NCBI RefSeq assembly: GCF_030403435.1
Contig: NZ_JAUEPH010000005.1
Location: 348,667 to 412,666 of the forward strand
Length of the DNA: 64,000 bases
Direction: 5' to 3'
DNA from: Algoriphagus sediminis
Lineage (GTDB): Bacteria > Bacteroidota > Bacteroidia > Cytophagales > Cyclobacteriaceae
A model generated the notes under the pieces. The model did not search any database and was not told the DNA's origin. It saw only the letters and a list, made by a program, of their open reading frames with translations. The position numbers and the translations under genes are program-made. Position 1 is the stretch's first letter, and every line of letters begins with the position of its first letter. Positions 46,629 to 54,954 of this stretch are shown here, piece after piece.

Positions 46629-47969
46629 TTAGCTTGGTTGATTTTGGGCGGTTTGATGGAATTCCAGTTTAAATATCACCCCCTTATTAATTTCGGTTTG
46701 ATATTTAAAGTACCCTCCCATTTGCTCTGTCATACTTTTAGCGATCTGAAGTCCCATACCTTGGGGAGCAGAAAAGCTTGAAGTAAATTGAAATGAGTCC
46801 AGTGGTTTGAAAATATGGTTTAATTCATCGGCTGAGATTTCTGCAGAGGGAGCAGTGATGAGAATTCGAAGCTGGGTTTTCGTAGTTACTGTTGAAATTT
46901 CAATTTTAGCTCCCGGTTTTGACCAAAGAATAAGGTAATTGAACAGGTTGGTCAGGATGTTGTTGAAAATCAATGTGTCAGCCCAAATAGACTGGCGATC
47001 TTCAGGACCATTCCAGATGATTTCCTGGCCTTTTTCTTCCAGTTTGGGTAAAAACTCTTTCTGAATTTTTGAAATAGCGGCTTGTAAATTCACCTCACTT
47101 GGAGAGATATTCAGCTCATAATTTTGGCTGTCCCCTCTGGTGAAAACATTATCTGAAAACTTAAGCAGATCTGTACTCACATCCTTCAAAAGCTGCAGGT
47201 AGGTCTGATATTCTGCATCGTCTTCAGCATCAGCAATGATTTGAGTGAGTCCAGTTATGTTATTCACTTTATTTTTGAGGTCATGGCGGAGAATTTTTTC
47301 TTTTTGATTTTCGATTTTCCTAATCTCTAGAGTTTCTGCGTATTTGACTTCCAGTTCCCTTAATTTGGTCGCCTGACTCCTTAAAATTTCATCTTTTTTA
47401 GCATCCCTTTCAAGGCCTAAGGCATAGTTTTTCTGTCGTGCATCTGGAATGAAGGAGGTGAGTATCAAAACAAAAAAGAATACATACCCACCTTGTGGGA
47501 AAAGGTCAAAAAAGGAATTCCAGTCATTTAGAGCAGAGATACCAAGAAATAACAAAATGGAAATTAAAACCAGACTTATGCTGAAGCCACTTTTCCATAC
47601 CACTAAATAATTAATCCCTCCTACAGTTAATGTAGCAAGGATAAAATAAAAGGTTTTCAAATAGCCTGAGGTTTCGTAAACCATGTAAAAGCAATACCCG
47701 AGAAAAAGAGTGGTCATTACCAAAATCATCAGATTTGGAATGGCTACTTTTCGCCTGAATAGTCCATATCCCAAGAAACCTATCAAGAGTATTCCGGCCT
47801 TGTAAAGAAGTGTGTCGAGATAAATATCTTTAGCCAGAAAAAACTCAACCACAAATAATCCAAGGGTAAAACTTATCAAACTCCAATAAATGTAATTGGA
47901 AATATCCCAGTATTTCTTTTTTAAGGAAGAAGAGATATCCATAGAATTTTCGTTAGTAGAATCAGACAT
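46629..47969 (-). CDS. Histidine-kinase-like membrane sensor with degraded ATP site
   Basis: 446 aa. Six to seven membrane helices (about 25-172) form the sensor; a coiled coil (about 185-225) leads to an H-box-like segment LRHDLKNKVNNITG with His229. The C-terminal HATPase-like domain keeps Asn341 (ILTNLFNY) and a G2-like GMGLQIAKS (404-412), but the G1 motif DxGxG is missing: the corresponding stretch reads ITAPSAEIS (371-379). Catalysis is therefore doubtful. No response regulator is adjacent. First gene of the polysaccharide operon, 3 bp before the BcsB-like gene, so it likely controls that machinery. Confidence 0.75.
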   Translation of the reverse strand: MSDSTNENSMDISSSLKKKYWDISNYIYWSLISFTLGLFVVEFFLAKDIYLDTLLYKAGILLIGFLGYGLFRRKVAIPNLMILVMTTLFLGYCFYMVYETSGYLKTFYFILATLTVGGINYLVVWKSGFSISLVLISILLFLGISALNDWNSFFDLFPQGGYVFFFVLILTSFIPDARQKNYALGLERDAKKDEILRSQATKLRELEVKYAETLEIRKIENQKEKILRHDLKNKVNNITGLTQIIADAEDDAEYQTYLQLLKDVSTDLLKFSDNVFTRGDSQNYELNISPSEVNLQAAISKIQKEFLPKLEEKGQEIIWNGPEDRQSIWADTLIFNNILTNLFNYLILWSKPGAKIEISTVTTKTQLRILITAPSAEISADELNHIFKPLDSFQFTSSFSAPQGMGLQIAKSMTEQMGGYFKYQTEINKGVIFKLEFHQTAQNQPS

Positions 47970-47982
47970 GGGTAAGTTCCGG

Positions 47983-47990
47983 TATATTTG
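47983..47990 (+). promoter_or_regulatory. Putative -7 promoter element for the GH5 gene
   Basis: TATATTTG, exact TAnnTTTG match, 87 nt before the GH5 ATG in the divergent gap with the polysaccharide operon. Confidence 0.45.
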
Positions 47991-48077
47991 GTTAGGTAGT
48001 CAAAATATTTCTTCCTGACCACAAATTGATATTACATAATTAATGGGAATAGAAATACTGCCTCCTAAGAAAACAGG

Positions 48078-49085
48078 ATGAAAATACGAATACTGATACT
48101 GTTAATGACATTGGCACCAGTGTTTTTTGGTATTATGCCCAGTTTTGGACAGATTATGCTTAAAGGGATCAATCTAACAGGTGCTGAAAAGGTATGGGAA
48201 ACTCCCAGTTTGTCCTCCAGGCTGATTATTCAAAAATTGGAAGAAGTCAAAGCTTCCGGATACAATGCAGTAAGGATACCTTTGGCTTTGAGCTATTTAT
48301 TGGATGATCCGCGAACGAAATCCGAATTGAACAGGGTAATCAAAGCCGCACGTAAACTGGATATGCATCTTGTTTTGGCAAATTTCGGACATGAGCTTTC
48401 TGAAAGTAGCTTTGAACCAAAATTTGAGATGCTAATTGAAAATTGGGAGGAGGTTTTGAAGTTAGTCCCCAAAAATCCGGGAAAACTTTACATAGAAGTA
48501 GCGAATGAACCGGATCTTAATCCTGATACCTGGTATAGTGCAGTAAAACTTTTCGTGCCCAGGCTCCAGGGCATTCGTGAGGATATTCCGCTTATCATAG
48601 GGGCTACAAATTTCAATAGCATGTTTGAGCTTTCTCGAATGGAACCATGGAATTTTGAGAACCTCATTTACACATTTCACTTCTACGAACCTTTCTTATT
48701 CACTCATCAGGGCACACCATGGACGGGTTCTCAAAATAGTACCGTAGGAATCCCATTTCCTTTTGATGCAGGGGCTATGCCTGCTTTGGATCCTGAAGCC
48801 AAAGGGACTCCCGGAGAGGTAAACTACCGGGATTATGAAAAAACAGGTAATCAAATCGCCCTTGAGGATAAGTTAGGACAAATTGCTTCCTGGGCAGAAA
48901 TAAATGGCGTGAGGCTTTGGTGTACTGAATATGGTGTCACCCAAAACGCGGATACTGAATCCCGCCAAAATTATCTTAGAGCGACTAAAAAGATTCTTGA
49001 AGAGCAAGGAATTCCTGGATTTGTCTGGGAGTGGGAAGGGAATTTTGGGGTAAAAGATTTAATTGAAAAATCACCAAAAGAGTAA
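48078..49085 (+). CDS. Secreted glycoside hydrolase family 5-like endoglycanase
   Basis: 335 aa with a signal peptide (about 1-24). (beta/alpha)8 GH5 pattern: KGINLTGAE at the start, NAVRIPL, the acid/base Glu144 in ANEPDLN, HFYEPF (201-206), and the nucleophile Glu284 in LWCTEYG. Likely cuts a beta-1,4-type glucan or mannan. It diverges from the cellulose-synthase-like operon, the same pairing as BcsZ (an endoglucanase) with bcs genes, so it may trim the exported polymer instead of serving nutrition. 5 bp before truA, so read-through into truA is likely. Confidence 0.85.
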   Translation: MKIRILILLMTLAPVFFGIMPSFGQIMLKGINLTGAEKVWETPSLSSRLIIQKLEEVKASGYNAVRIPLALSYLLDDPRTKSELNRVIKAARKLDMHLVLANFGHELSESSFEPKFEMLIENWEEVLKLVPKNPGKLYIEVANEPDLNPDTWYSAVKLFVPRLQGIREDIPLIIGATNFNSMFELSRMEPWNFENLIYTFHFYEPFLFTHQGTPWTGSQNSTVGIPFPFDAGAMPALDPEAKGTPGEVNYRDYEKTGNQIALEDKLGQIASWAEINGVRLWCTEYGVTQNADTESRQNYLRATKKILEEQGIPGFVWEWEGNFGVKDLIEKSPKE

Positions 49086-49090
49086 AATCC

Positions 49091-49885
49091 ATGCAATCCA
49101 AGCCGGTTTCATACTTATTCGAGATTTCGTATTTCGGCTCCAGGTATAAGGGCTGGGCTCCTCAAGCGAATCAGCGGACGGTTCAACGGCAGTTGGAGAG
49201 AGTGATTAATTATGTTTTAGATGATGAGGATTTTACTTTGATAGGATCAAGCCGAACAGATTCAGGTGTTTCTTGCCGTCAGGGATTTTTCCAATTATTC
49301 CTTAAAAAGGAGATTGAGATTGGCGCATTCGCGCAAAGGTTAAATGAGTTTCTTCCACCTGATATCCGGGTGAAAGCCAAAAGGGAGGTTGACTCTAAGT
49401 TCAACCTAATACAATCTGTTAGTTCTAAAACTTATCGATACTATTTTTCTGATTCAGATCAATTTGAAGCATTGGAAGCGGCTCATGTCGCCTGGTTTCA
49501 GGGCCCCTTGGATTTGCAAAAAATGGAAGAAGCATGTTTGCTTTTTAAGGGCGAAAAGAATTTTAAAGCTTTTTGTAAACCTAATCCCAATAAGTCTGAC
49601 TATGTGAGGGAGATTTTTAAAATGGACCTCTCCAAAACTCAGAAGATCGAAAGCATTAATTTTGAAAATCCTGTTTATGTTTTAAAAGTGCAGGGAAGTG
49701 GATTTTTGCATCAACAAATCAGGAAGATCGTTACGGCCATTGTCCGAATGGGGAACAGGTCTTGGGAAAGCAAAGACATCACTCAGAGGCTTGACAAGCC
49801 TGATATGACATGGGAAGCCATCCCACCTGCTCCTGCAAATGGTTTGATTCTTTGGGAAACTAATGTAGATATACCGGATTCTTAA
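49091..49885 (+). CDS. truA: tRNA pseudouridine synthase A
   Basis: Isomerises U38-40 in the tRNA anticodon arm. 264 aa, standard. The catalytic Asp57 lies in SSRTDSGV, a slight variant of the usual GRTDxGV, and the second-half motif GSGFLHQQIRKIV is present. Probably co-transcribed with the GH5 gene; overlaps the convergent oxidoreductase gene by 4 bp. Confidence 0.95.
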   Translation: MQSKPVSYLFEISYFGSRYKGWAPQANQRTVQRQLERVINYVLDDEDFTLIGSSRTDSGVSCRQGFFQLFLKKEIEIGAFAQRLNEFLPPDIRVKAKREVDSKFNLIQSVSSKTYRYYFSDSDQFEALEAAHVAWFQGPLDLQKMEEACLLFKGEKNFKAFCKPNPNKSDYVREIFKMDLSKTQKIESINFENPVYVLKVQGSGFLHQQIRKIVTAIVRMGNRSWESKDITQRLDKPDMTWEAIPPAPANGLILWETNVDIPDS

Positions 49886-51252
49886 ACCTTGTCAGGCTCC
49901 GGATGCTCATATCCATCCCGGTAGGGCCTTCTCAGACGTTCGGTTGCCTCGGGGTCCCCGATGACCGTTCGGGTTTTAGGATCATATTTAATCACACGAC
50001 CACCTAGGTCCATTGAGATATTCGCTAGAATACAGGAAGCCGTAGAAATGTGTCCTTGTTCCACATCAGCAATAGGAAGGGTGTCATTTTCTATGGAGGC
50101 CAGCCAATCTTTCATGTGTAATCGAGTGGCAGGAGCAGCATTCAGCTCAATTCTGTCTTCTGTTAAGTCCTCAGGATATTTCTCCCTTTCATAAAAACAC
50201 TCGTAATGAACAGGCTCACCATTATCATCTCCATAAGGGGTAAAATCAGCCTGAAGAGTACTTCCAGCTAACACACCTTTGTCCCCAAAGATTTTGAATG
50301 CCCATGGATATTCAGAATCTACAGGATTCCCCCAGGTTCTATGTTGCCACACCACATTTAATTCAGGGTATTCGAAAAGAGCGGTTTGCGTGTCAGAAAT
50401 ATTTGACTTACCCTCTTTCTGGACAAATATTCCTCCCGTGGAGGTAATCTGAGTTGGCCAACCTAGCTTCAGCATCCACCTAACTGTATCCAGCATGTGA
50501 ACACACATATCTCCGGTAATGCCATTTCCGTATTCGATGAATGTTCTCCACCAACGTATATGAGGAAGTCCATCATAGGGTCTGAGAGGGGCAGGCCCAG
50601 TCCAAAGATCATAGTTGAAAAAATCGGGAACTGGCTCCACAGGGGGATTGCCATTGGCTCTCATGTGGAAATAGCAGCAGATTTCTACATGGCTAATTTT
50701 ACCTAATTTCCCGGTGTCTATAATTTCTTTTTTTGCATCGATTAGGTGCGGTGTGCTTTTTCTTTGCGTACCGATCTGAACCTTCCTGTCATATTTTCTG
50801 GCTGCCGCCAAAATTGCTTCTCCTTCAATTACGTCAACTGATATAGGCTTCTGCAAATAGACATGAGCCCCTGCTTTCAGAGAGTCAATAGCCTGAAGTG
50901 CATGCCAATGATCTGGAGATCCGATAAGCACAAACTCTGGCTTTTCTTTATCCAGTAGCTCCTGATGATACTCATATAGCGGAGGGACCTTTCCGGACTT
51001 TTGTCTTTCAGATACAAGCTTTCCAGCTGCTTCCAACATATTTCTGTCAGGATCGCATAAACCGACTACTTCTACATCAGCTACTTGAATTAGCCTGAAG
51101 AGATCGGATTTGCCATACCAGCCTGTTCCAATTAATGCCACACGGATAGGACCTTCTTTATCTTTGAAGTCCATGCCTAATAGGCCAAAGCTAGCTAGAG
51201 TAGTGAGGGCGGCAGAGCCCTTCATAAAATCACGGCGATTGATTTTGCTCAT
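49882..51252 (-). CDS. Tat-exported Gfo/Idh/MocA-family oxidoreductase
   Basis: 456 aa. The N-terminus has a twin-arginine-type signal (RRDFMKGSAALTTLASFGLLG). A Rossmann domain follows with GTGWYGK (about 42-48) and the QKP motif (normally EKP) at the end of the NAD-binding half. The C-terminal sugar-binding half includes GNGITGDMCVHMLDTVRWML. Such periplasmic family members of Bacteroidota oxidise or remodel sugars and glycosides with a tightly held NAD. Substrate unknown; link to the three DUF1080 proteins in the window is possible because both families occur in 3-keto-sugar pathways. Confidence 0.88.
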   Translation of the reverse strand: MSKINRRDFMKGSAALTTLASFGLLGMDFKDKEGPIRVALIGTGWYGKSDLFRLIQVADVEVVGLCDPDRNMLEAAGKLVSERQKSGKVPPLYEYHQELLDKEKPEFVLIGSPDHWHALQAIDSLKAGAHVYLQKPISVDVIEGEAILAAARKYDRKVQIGTQRKSTPHLIDAKKEIIDTGKLGKISHVEICCYFHMRANGNPPVEPVPDFFNYDLWTGPAPLRPYDGLPHIRWWRTFIEYGNGITGDMCVHMLDTVRWMLKLGWPTQITSTGGIFVQKEGKSNISDTQTALFEYPELNVVWQHRTWGNPVDSEYPWAFKIFGDKGVLAGSTLQADFTPYGDDNGEPVHYECFYEREKYPEDLTEDRIELNAAPATRLHMKDWLASIENDTLPIADVEQGHISTASCILANISMDLGGRVIKYDPKTRTVIGDPEATERLRRPYRDGYEHPEPDKV

Positions 51253-51358
51253 AGGTTTTTGGGTTGAGATGATTCTGTTTATAATTTACAAAAAGCCACC
51301 GCTTGAGCAAACACCAAAATGAAGAGTGGGGAAAATGACCTTTTCTAAGGCTAGAAAA

Positions 51359-51823
51359 TCAGGAGGTTGACTTAAATTTCAACTGCCGGCCTTGCTTTAG
51401 TGCTTCAGCATCTTTGGCATTTCCTATACCTATTCCAATAGTCATTCCTATTGGTAGGCCGATTCCTAAAAAGGCAAGATTATCCAAGGCCATTCCAAAA
51501 ATCAAACCCATTGGGATTCCAAATATGGTCATTCCCAAGGCAAGCCATAAAGTTTGATAATAACCAACTGGGACGATCTGGAGCTCTTTTTCAAGAATTT
51601 GCAGGATTCCTTTTTTACCGGCATTTATTGTTTTTACCAATGCATCATCCGGTCCTTTAAAATCATTGATTCCAGAAATAATCTCATTGATTCTTTTTTC
51701 CTGAGATTCTGGAATACTTTTTTCCTCAATAGCCACAATCATCTCCTTGAAATTGGATGAAGCCTTTGAAAGCTTTGGGTGTGTGCTGAAGGAATCCCGA
51801 TCTTGTAATTGTGTAATGGCCAT
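51359..51823 (-). CDS. Small membrane protein of unknown function
   Basis: 154 aa. Residues 1-80 are soluble and helical with many charged residues; two hydrophobic segments (about 89-112 and 116-134) follow, the second very rich in Gly and Ile in a GxxxG-like pattern (GIGLPIGMTIGIGIGNA), then a basic C-terminus. No family recognised. The Gly zipper suggests tight helix packing or oligomerisation. It stands alone between two minus-strand genes. The hairpin-prone TTTTCTA/TAGAAAA pair just past its stop is not a convincing terminator. Confidence 0.7.
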   Translation of the reverse strand: MAITQLQDRDSFSTHPKLSKASSNFKEMIVAIEEKSIPESQEKRINEIISGINDFKGPDDALVKTINAGKKGILQILEKELQIVPVGYYQTLWLALGMTIFGIPMGLIFGMALDNLAFLGIGLPIGMTIGIGIGNAKDAEALKQGRQLKFKSTS

Positions 51824-52072
51824 GGGGATGAGTTTAAAGTGTTAAGTCATAGGACAGGTTTGAATCACTGATTGTACAAAAGACCCAAACCGATTCTTGA
51901 GTGAATATCAGGTAAATTTTTTTTAATGTAAATTCTAATGCCTATCCGGACAACTCAAATTGGGAGTTTATTTCGATGATAGGGTTAGACTCGTTCGGGT
52001 AAGTAATCTTTTTGGTAGCTAGTATAGGAGAAAGTAGCGTTCAAAATTTTATTCGACTGGAAAGGAAAAAAT

Positions 52073-52101
52073 AAAAAAGGTGAAGGACCAAGTCTTTCAC
52101 C
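52073..52101 (-). terminator. Intrinsic terminator of the TonB receptor gene
   Basis: 10-bp stem (52079-52088 with 52092-52101, one G-U), 3-nt loop, followed on the minus strand by U's (plus-strand A-run 52073-52078). Confidence 0.8.
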
Positions 52102-52108
52102 CTATTCA

Positions 52109-54367
52109 TTAAAACGTAAAATTAAGATTGAGGAATAGATTTCGCCCGGGCGCAAAAATAGGGGCGGCAGTGCCTCTCACCGATCGATTGAGATGTTCAT
52201 AATAATTCTCATCCAATAGGTTATTCACCCCAGCATTAAGTGAAAACTGATTTGAAATTTGGTAGCCAATTATCAGATCTAGCAATGCGAATGAGGGGGT
52301 GACTGTTTCTCCAAACTCATTCGAAACTCTCGACTGTTCTGCTACCCATCGGAAGACAAATTCTGGCTTCAGCTTGTTATTCAAATAGCTTCCAGAAAGA
52401 GCATACCTAAAATCCAAAGGAGCAATTTCCGGCAAGGGCTCATCACGCTCTAAGTCTTGCCCGTAAGTATAGGCAATCCCCAAGTTTTGCTGTAAGCCTG
52501 CAAATAGTTTTTGTGTCCAGCTAATTTCAAAACCTGTTTTAAAAGCTTCGTCAATATTTACATATCTCCGAACCCCTGGACTCATCGGTAGCCTAGGATC
52601 AAGTTCTGGGTCGATTACCGATGAAATGTAATCCTGCAAGTAAGCAGCATAAATGTCCAAAGTCAGTGAAGAGTTTTCTGACGACCTCAACTTAAAAGTC
52701 AGGTCAGATTGATAGTTCACCTCGGGTGAAAGCTGTGGGTTACCTAGCATTTCATAAGGATCCTGACCCACGGGGAAATAGTTTATAAATCGCTCGGTCA
52801 GGCTTCCGCTTCTTTGGGCTCTTGCCAGCCAAAGTCCAGTTTGTATTTTATTTCCGAATTCTTTCAAGATACCTAGGCTCAGGTTTGGGTTCACCTGAGT
52901 GATCTGGGTATCTGGATTCACTTGAACAAATTCCTGGCTTGGGTCATTTAGATTGGCGGTATTAAATTCCAGCCTTCCGGACATGATGTAATCAAATGAG
53001 TTGCCATTGATGTGATACTCAGAGAAAAGCCCAGTTTTACTGATTCGTCCGTCTTGCCAGGCGTTATCCTCAAAGATTTTCCCAGCCATAGGTCCCATCA
53101 GGAATTCCCGGACCCGTGTACCTTCGGCGCCTTCTATCCGTAAGTCAGCACCTGCATATAATTTGCCTTGAGCAAAGTTCCAATCCCCTTCCGTTCTACC
53201 TCCATAATTGTAAGTGGTGGCTAAGGTTTCTGCATTTAACATTCGAGGATCCAAAGGCTTCAGCAAGTTATCCATCAGGTGATTGACAAAAGAGCCGAAA
53301 ATGGTTGTATTCCAACTTTGAAGCGCTCTTCCCCTGAATTGTATATCATGTCTGGCGTTAAAAAGCCAAGTATCGTCCTCTCTGAGATCCATTGGCAAGG
53401 CAGGGAAATCAGCATCTCTAGCACGATTGTACGTGGCAGAAAGGCGAAGCTGCTGATTAGCGTTCAGTTTAACACCGACATTGGTGCCAAAGCTACCTCG
53501 ACTGAAATCTGCCTGAACTGTTTCTCCGTTTCCAGCTTTATAATCATCCCCCTGAGACCAAGATGAGAAAATGCTCACATCATACTTCTCTCCAGTAAAG
53601 CCTATCTGTCCTTCTGCCCTAAAGATATTTCCATTGCTTTCATAACCTGTAGATACGCGACCAATGGTCTCCGGCGTACTACTGAATCTCAATTTAGAAG
53701 GTATAAAATTGATAGTAGCTCCTAAGCCTGTTCCGTATCTTAATGCATGTGGACCCTTTAAAATTTCGATTCGATCCATCATGTTTGGAGCCATTTGACT
53801 GGTAGGAGGGTCCATCCGATTTGGACATGCGGCTGTCGCACTTTGGGCACCATTCATCACCACATTCAGCTGGTCATATTTAAACCCTCTGAACACAGGG
53901 TCAAACCCATAGTTACCGCCTTTTCTAATGCTATTAAAAGCCGGTGTTTGATTCAGAATATTAGCAGCATCATGCTCTAAACGTTCCTGATAATCGATTT
54001 TAAGTTCGCCTTCTGGTTGTGAACCCTGAGGTTTGAGGGCTATAACTGTGACAGGGTAGAGATTTACCGAAATTTCTTTCCGGTAAATAACCTTGGCATT
54101 TATGGCTTGAAGAAGCTCTTGTCCTGATAGGGTCCAGGTTCCATAATTGACATGAGATAGGATCAAGACTTCTCCCTCCTGAAATGAAAATTGGATCAGA
54201 CCATTATTGTCTGAAAGACCATTTTGCAAACCATATTCGAAAGTAGCTCCCTCGATAGGTAAAGCACTTTCTTCATTTAATAACCTGATTTCTTTTTGCT
54301 CAGATTGGGCAAATAGGGTATATGACAGTAGGTACAAGACCACTGTCAAGGTACGTTTAAAACTCAT
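52109..54367 (-). CDS. TonB-dependent outer-membrane receptor, putative copper (OprC-like)
   Basis: 752 aa counted from the ATG at 54367; an in-frame ATG 63 bp upstream gives a non-signal extension, whereas MSFKRTLTVVLYLLSYTLFAQ is a good signal peptide. A carboxypeptidase-like domain (about 25-100) precedes the plug (about 115-240, with DRIEILKGPHALRYGTG) and a 22-strand-type barrel ending in NLFLNLNFTF. The plug carries ACPNRMDPPTSQM, giving Cys181-x3-Met185 plus Met192, Met196 and Met197. The OprC copper receptor binds Cu through a CxxxM pair in this region, so copper is the likely ligand. The upstream Cys-rich gene fits a metal role. Confidence 0.8.
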   Translation of the reverse strand: MSFKRTLTVVLYLLSYTLFAQSEQKEIRLLNEESALPIEGATFEYGLQNGLSDNNGLIQFSFQEGEVLILSHVNYGTWTLSGQELLQAINAKVIYRKEISVNLYPVTVIALKPQGSQPEGELKIDYQERLEHDAANILNQTPAFNSIRKGGNYGFDPVFRGFKYDQLNVVMNGAQSATAACPNRMDPPTSQMAPNMMDRIEILKGPHALRYGTGLGATINFIPSKLRFSSTPETIGRVSTGYESNGNIFRAEGQIGFTGEKYDVSIFSSWSQGDDYKAGNGETVQADFSRGSFGTNVGVKLNANQQLRLSATYNRARDADFPALPMDLREDDTWLFNARHDIQFRGRALQSWNTTIFGSFVNHLMDNLLKPLDPRMLNAETLATTYNYGGRTEGDWNFAQGKLYAGADLRIEGAEGTRVREFLMGPMAGKIFEDNAWQDGRISKTGLFSEYHINGNSFDYIMSGRLEFNTANLNDPSQEFVQVNPDTQITQVNPNLSLGILKEFGNKIQTGLWLARAQRSGSLTERFINYFPVGQDPYEMLGNPQLSPEVNYQSDLTFKLRSSENSSLTLDIYAAYLQDYISSVIDPELDPRLPMSPGVRRYVNIDEAFKTGFEISWTQKLFAGLQQNLGIAYTYGQDLERDEPLPEIAPLDFRYALSGSYLNNKLKPEFVFRWVAEQSRVSNEFGETVTPSFALLDLIIGYQISNQFSLNAGVNNLLDENYYEHLNRSVRGTAAPIFAPGRNLFLNLNFTF

Positions 54368-54475
54368 TTTAAATTTTAATTGAGATTTGATTAAGGAAAA
54401 TTTTGCCCAGGGCAAGTGAAAGCATGCCAAGAATGGAATCGTGGCGTGCTATCCGGTTAATTGACATGAAGTCAA

Positions 54476-54871
54476 TTAAGCCTCAGAAATCAAATTCAAT
54501 TTTGGTGGATGAAAAATGTCAGCGATGAAAGAAGATGGAGAAAAATCATCTCCATAAGCCGGAATGAGATTTGAAATTAAGGGGGCTATTTGAGGCAAAA
54601 ATTCAAAGTAATTTCCTGACTGAGAGTAAACTACTTCTACCTTATCCTGAATTCCTGCAGGTAATTGCTTTTCCTCTTGCTCCTTAGCCTTCTTCAGCTT
54701 TTTGGAGAGATAGCATTTGCCATCACAGTTCATCATTGGCTTCTCCTTATTGATACAGAGTACTTCTGCGATAAAGTCTTGGTTGACTTTAAAATCGATA
54801 ATAATCCCAACCTTTAGGAAGGTAGGCATCATTAATACCGAAATCATCAATATGGAAAAAGCGTTTTTCAA
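54476..54871 (-). CDS. Small exported Cys/Met-motif protein next to the TonB receptor
   Basis: 131 aa with an N-terminal hydrophobic segment (about 5-26) acting as anchor or signal. A compact motif CINKEKPMMNCDGKCYL supplies Cys39, Met46, Met47, Cys49 and Cys53, a plausible soft-metal site, followed by a Lys-rich helix (KKLKKAKEQEEK) and a His-containing C-terminus (IFHPPK). I recall similar short proteins beside TonB receptors in Bacteroidota but know no assigned function. It is 108 bp upstream of the receptor start, on the same strand, and probably in one transcript. Confidence 0.7.
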   Translation of the reverse strand: MKNAFSILMISVLMMPTFLKVGIIIDFKVNQDFIAEVLCINKEKPMMNCDGKCYLSKKLKKAKEQEEKQLPAGIQDKVEVVYSQSGNYFEFLPQIAPLISNLIPAYGDDFSPSSFIADIFHPPKLNLISEA

Positions 54872-54954
54872 ATGCTTCCGAAATCTCCCGTAAAGATAAT
54901 CAATCCGATTTACTGGAATCTAAAAAGTGATTGACATAAACTAAAAAAGAGGCT

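Noticed and set aside
51341..51358. TTTTCTA/TAGAAAA hairpin after the small membrane protein gene
   Set aside because: AT-rich stem without a G+C core or U-run on the correct side; too weak to call a terminator.
54368..54430. Upstream ATG for the TonB receptor
   Set aside because: It would place 21 residues before an otherwise good signal peptide.
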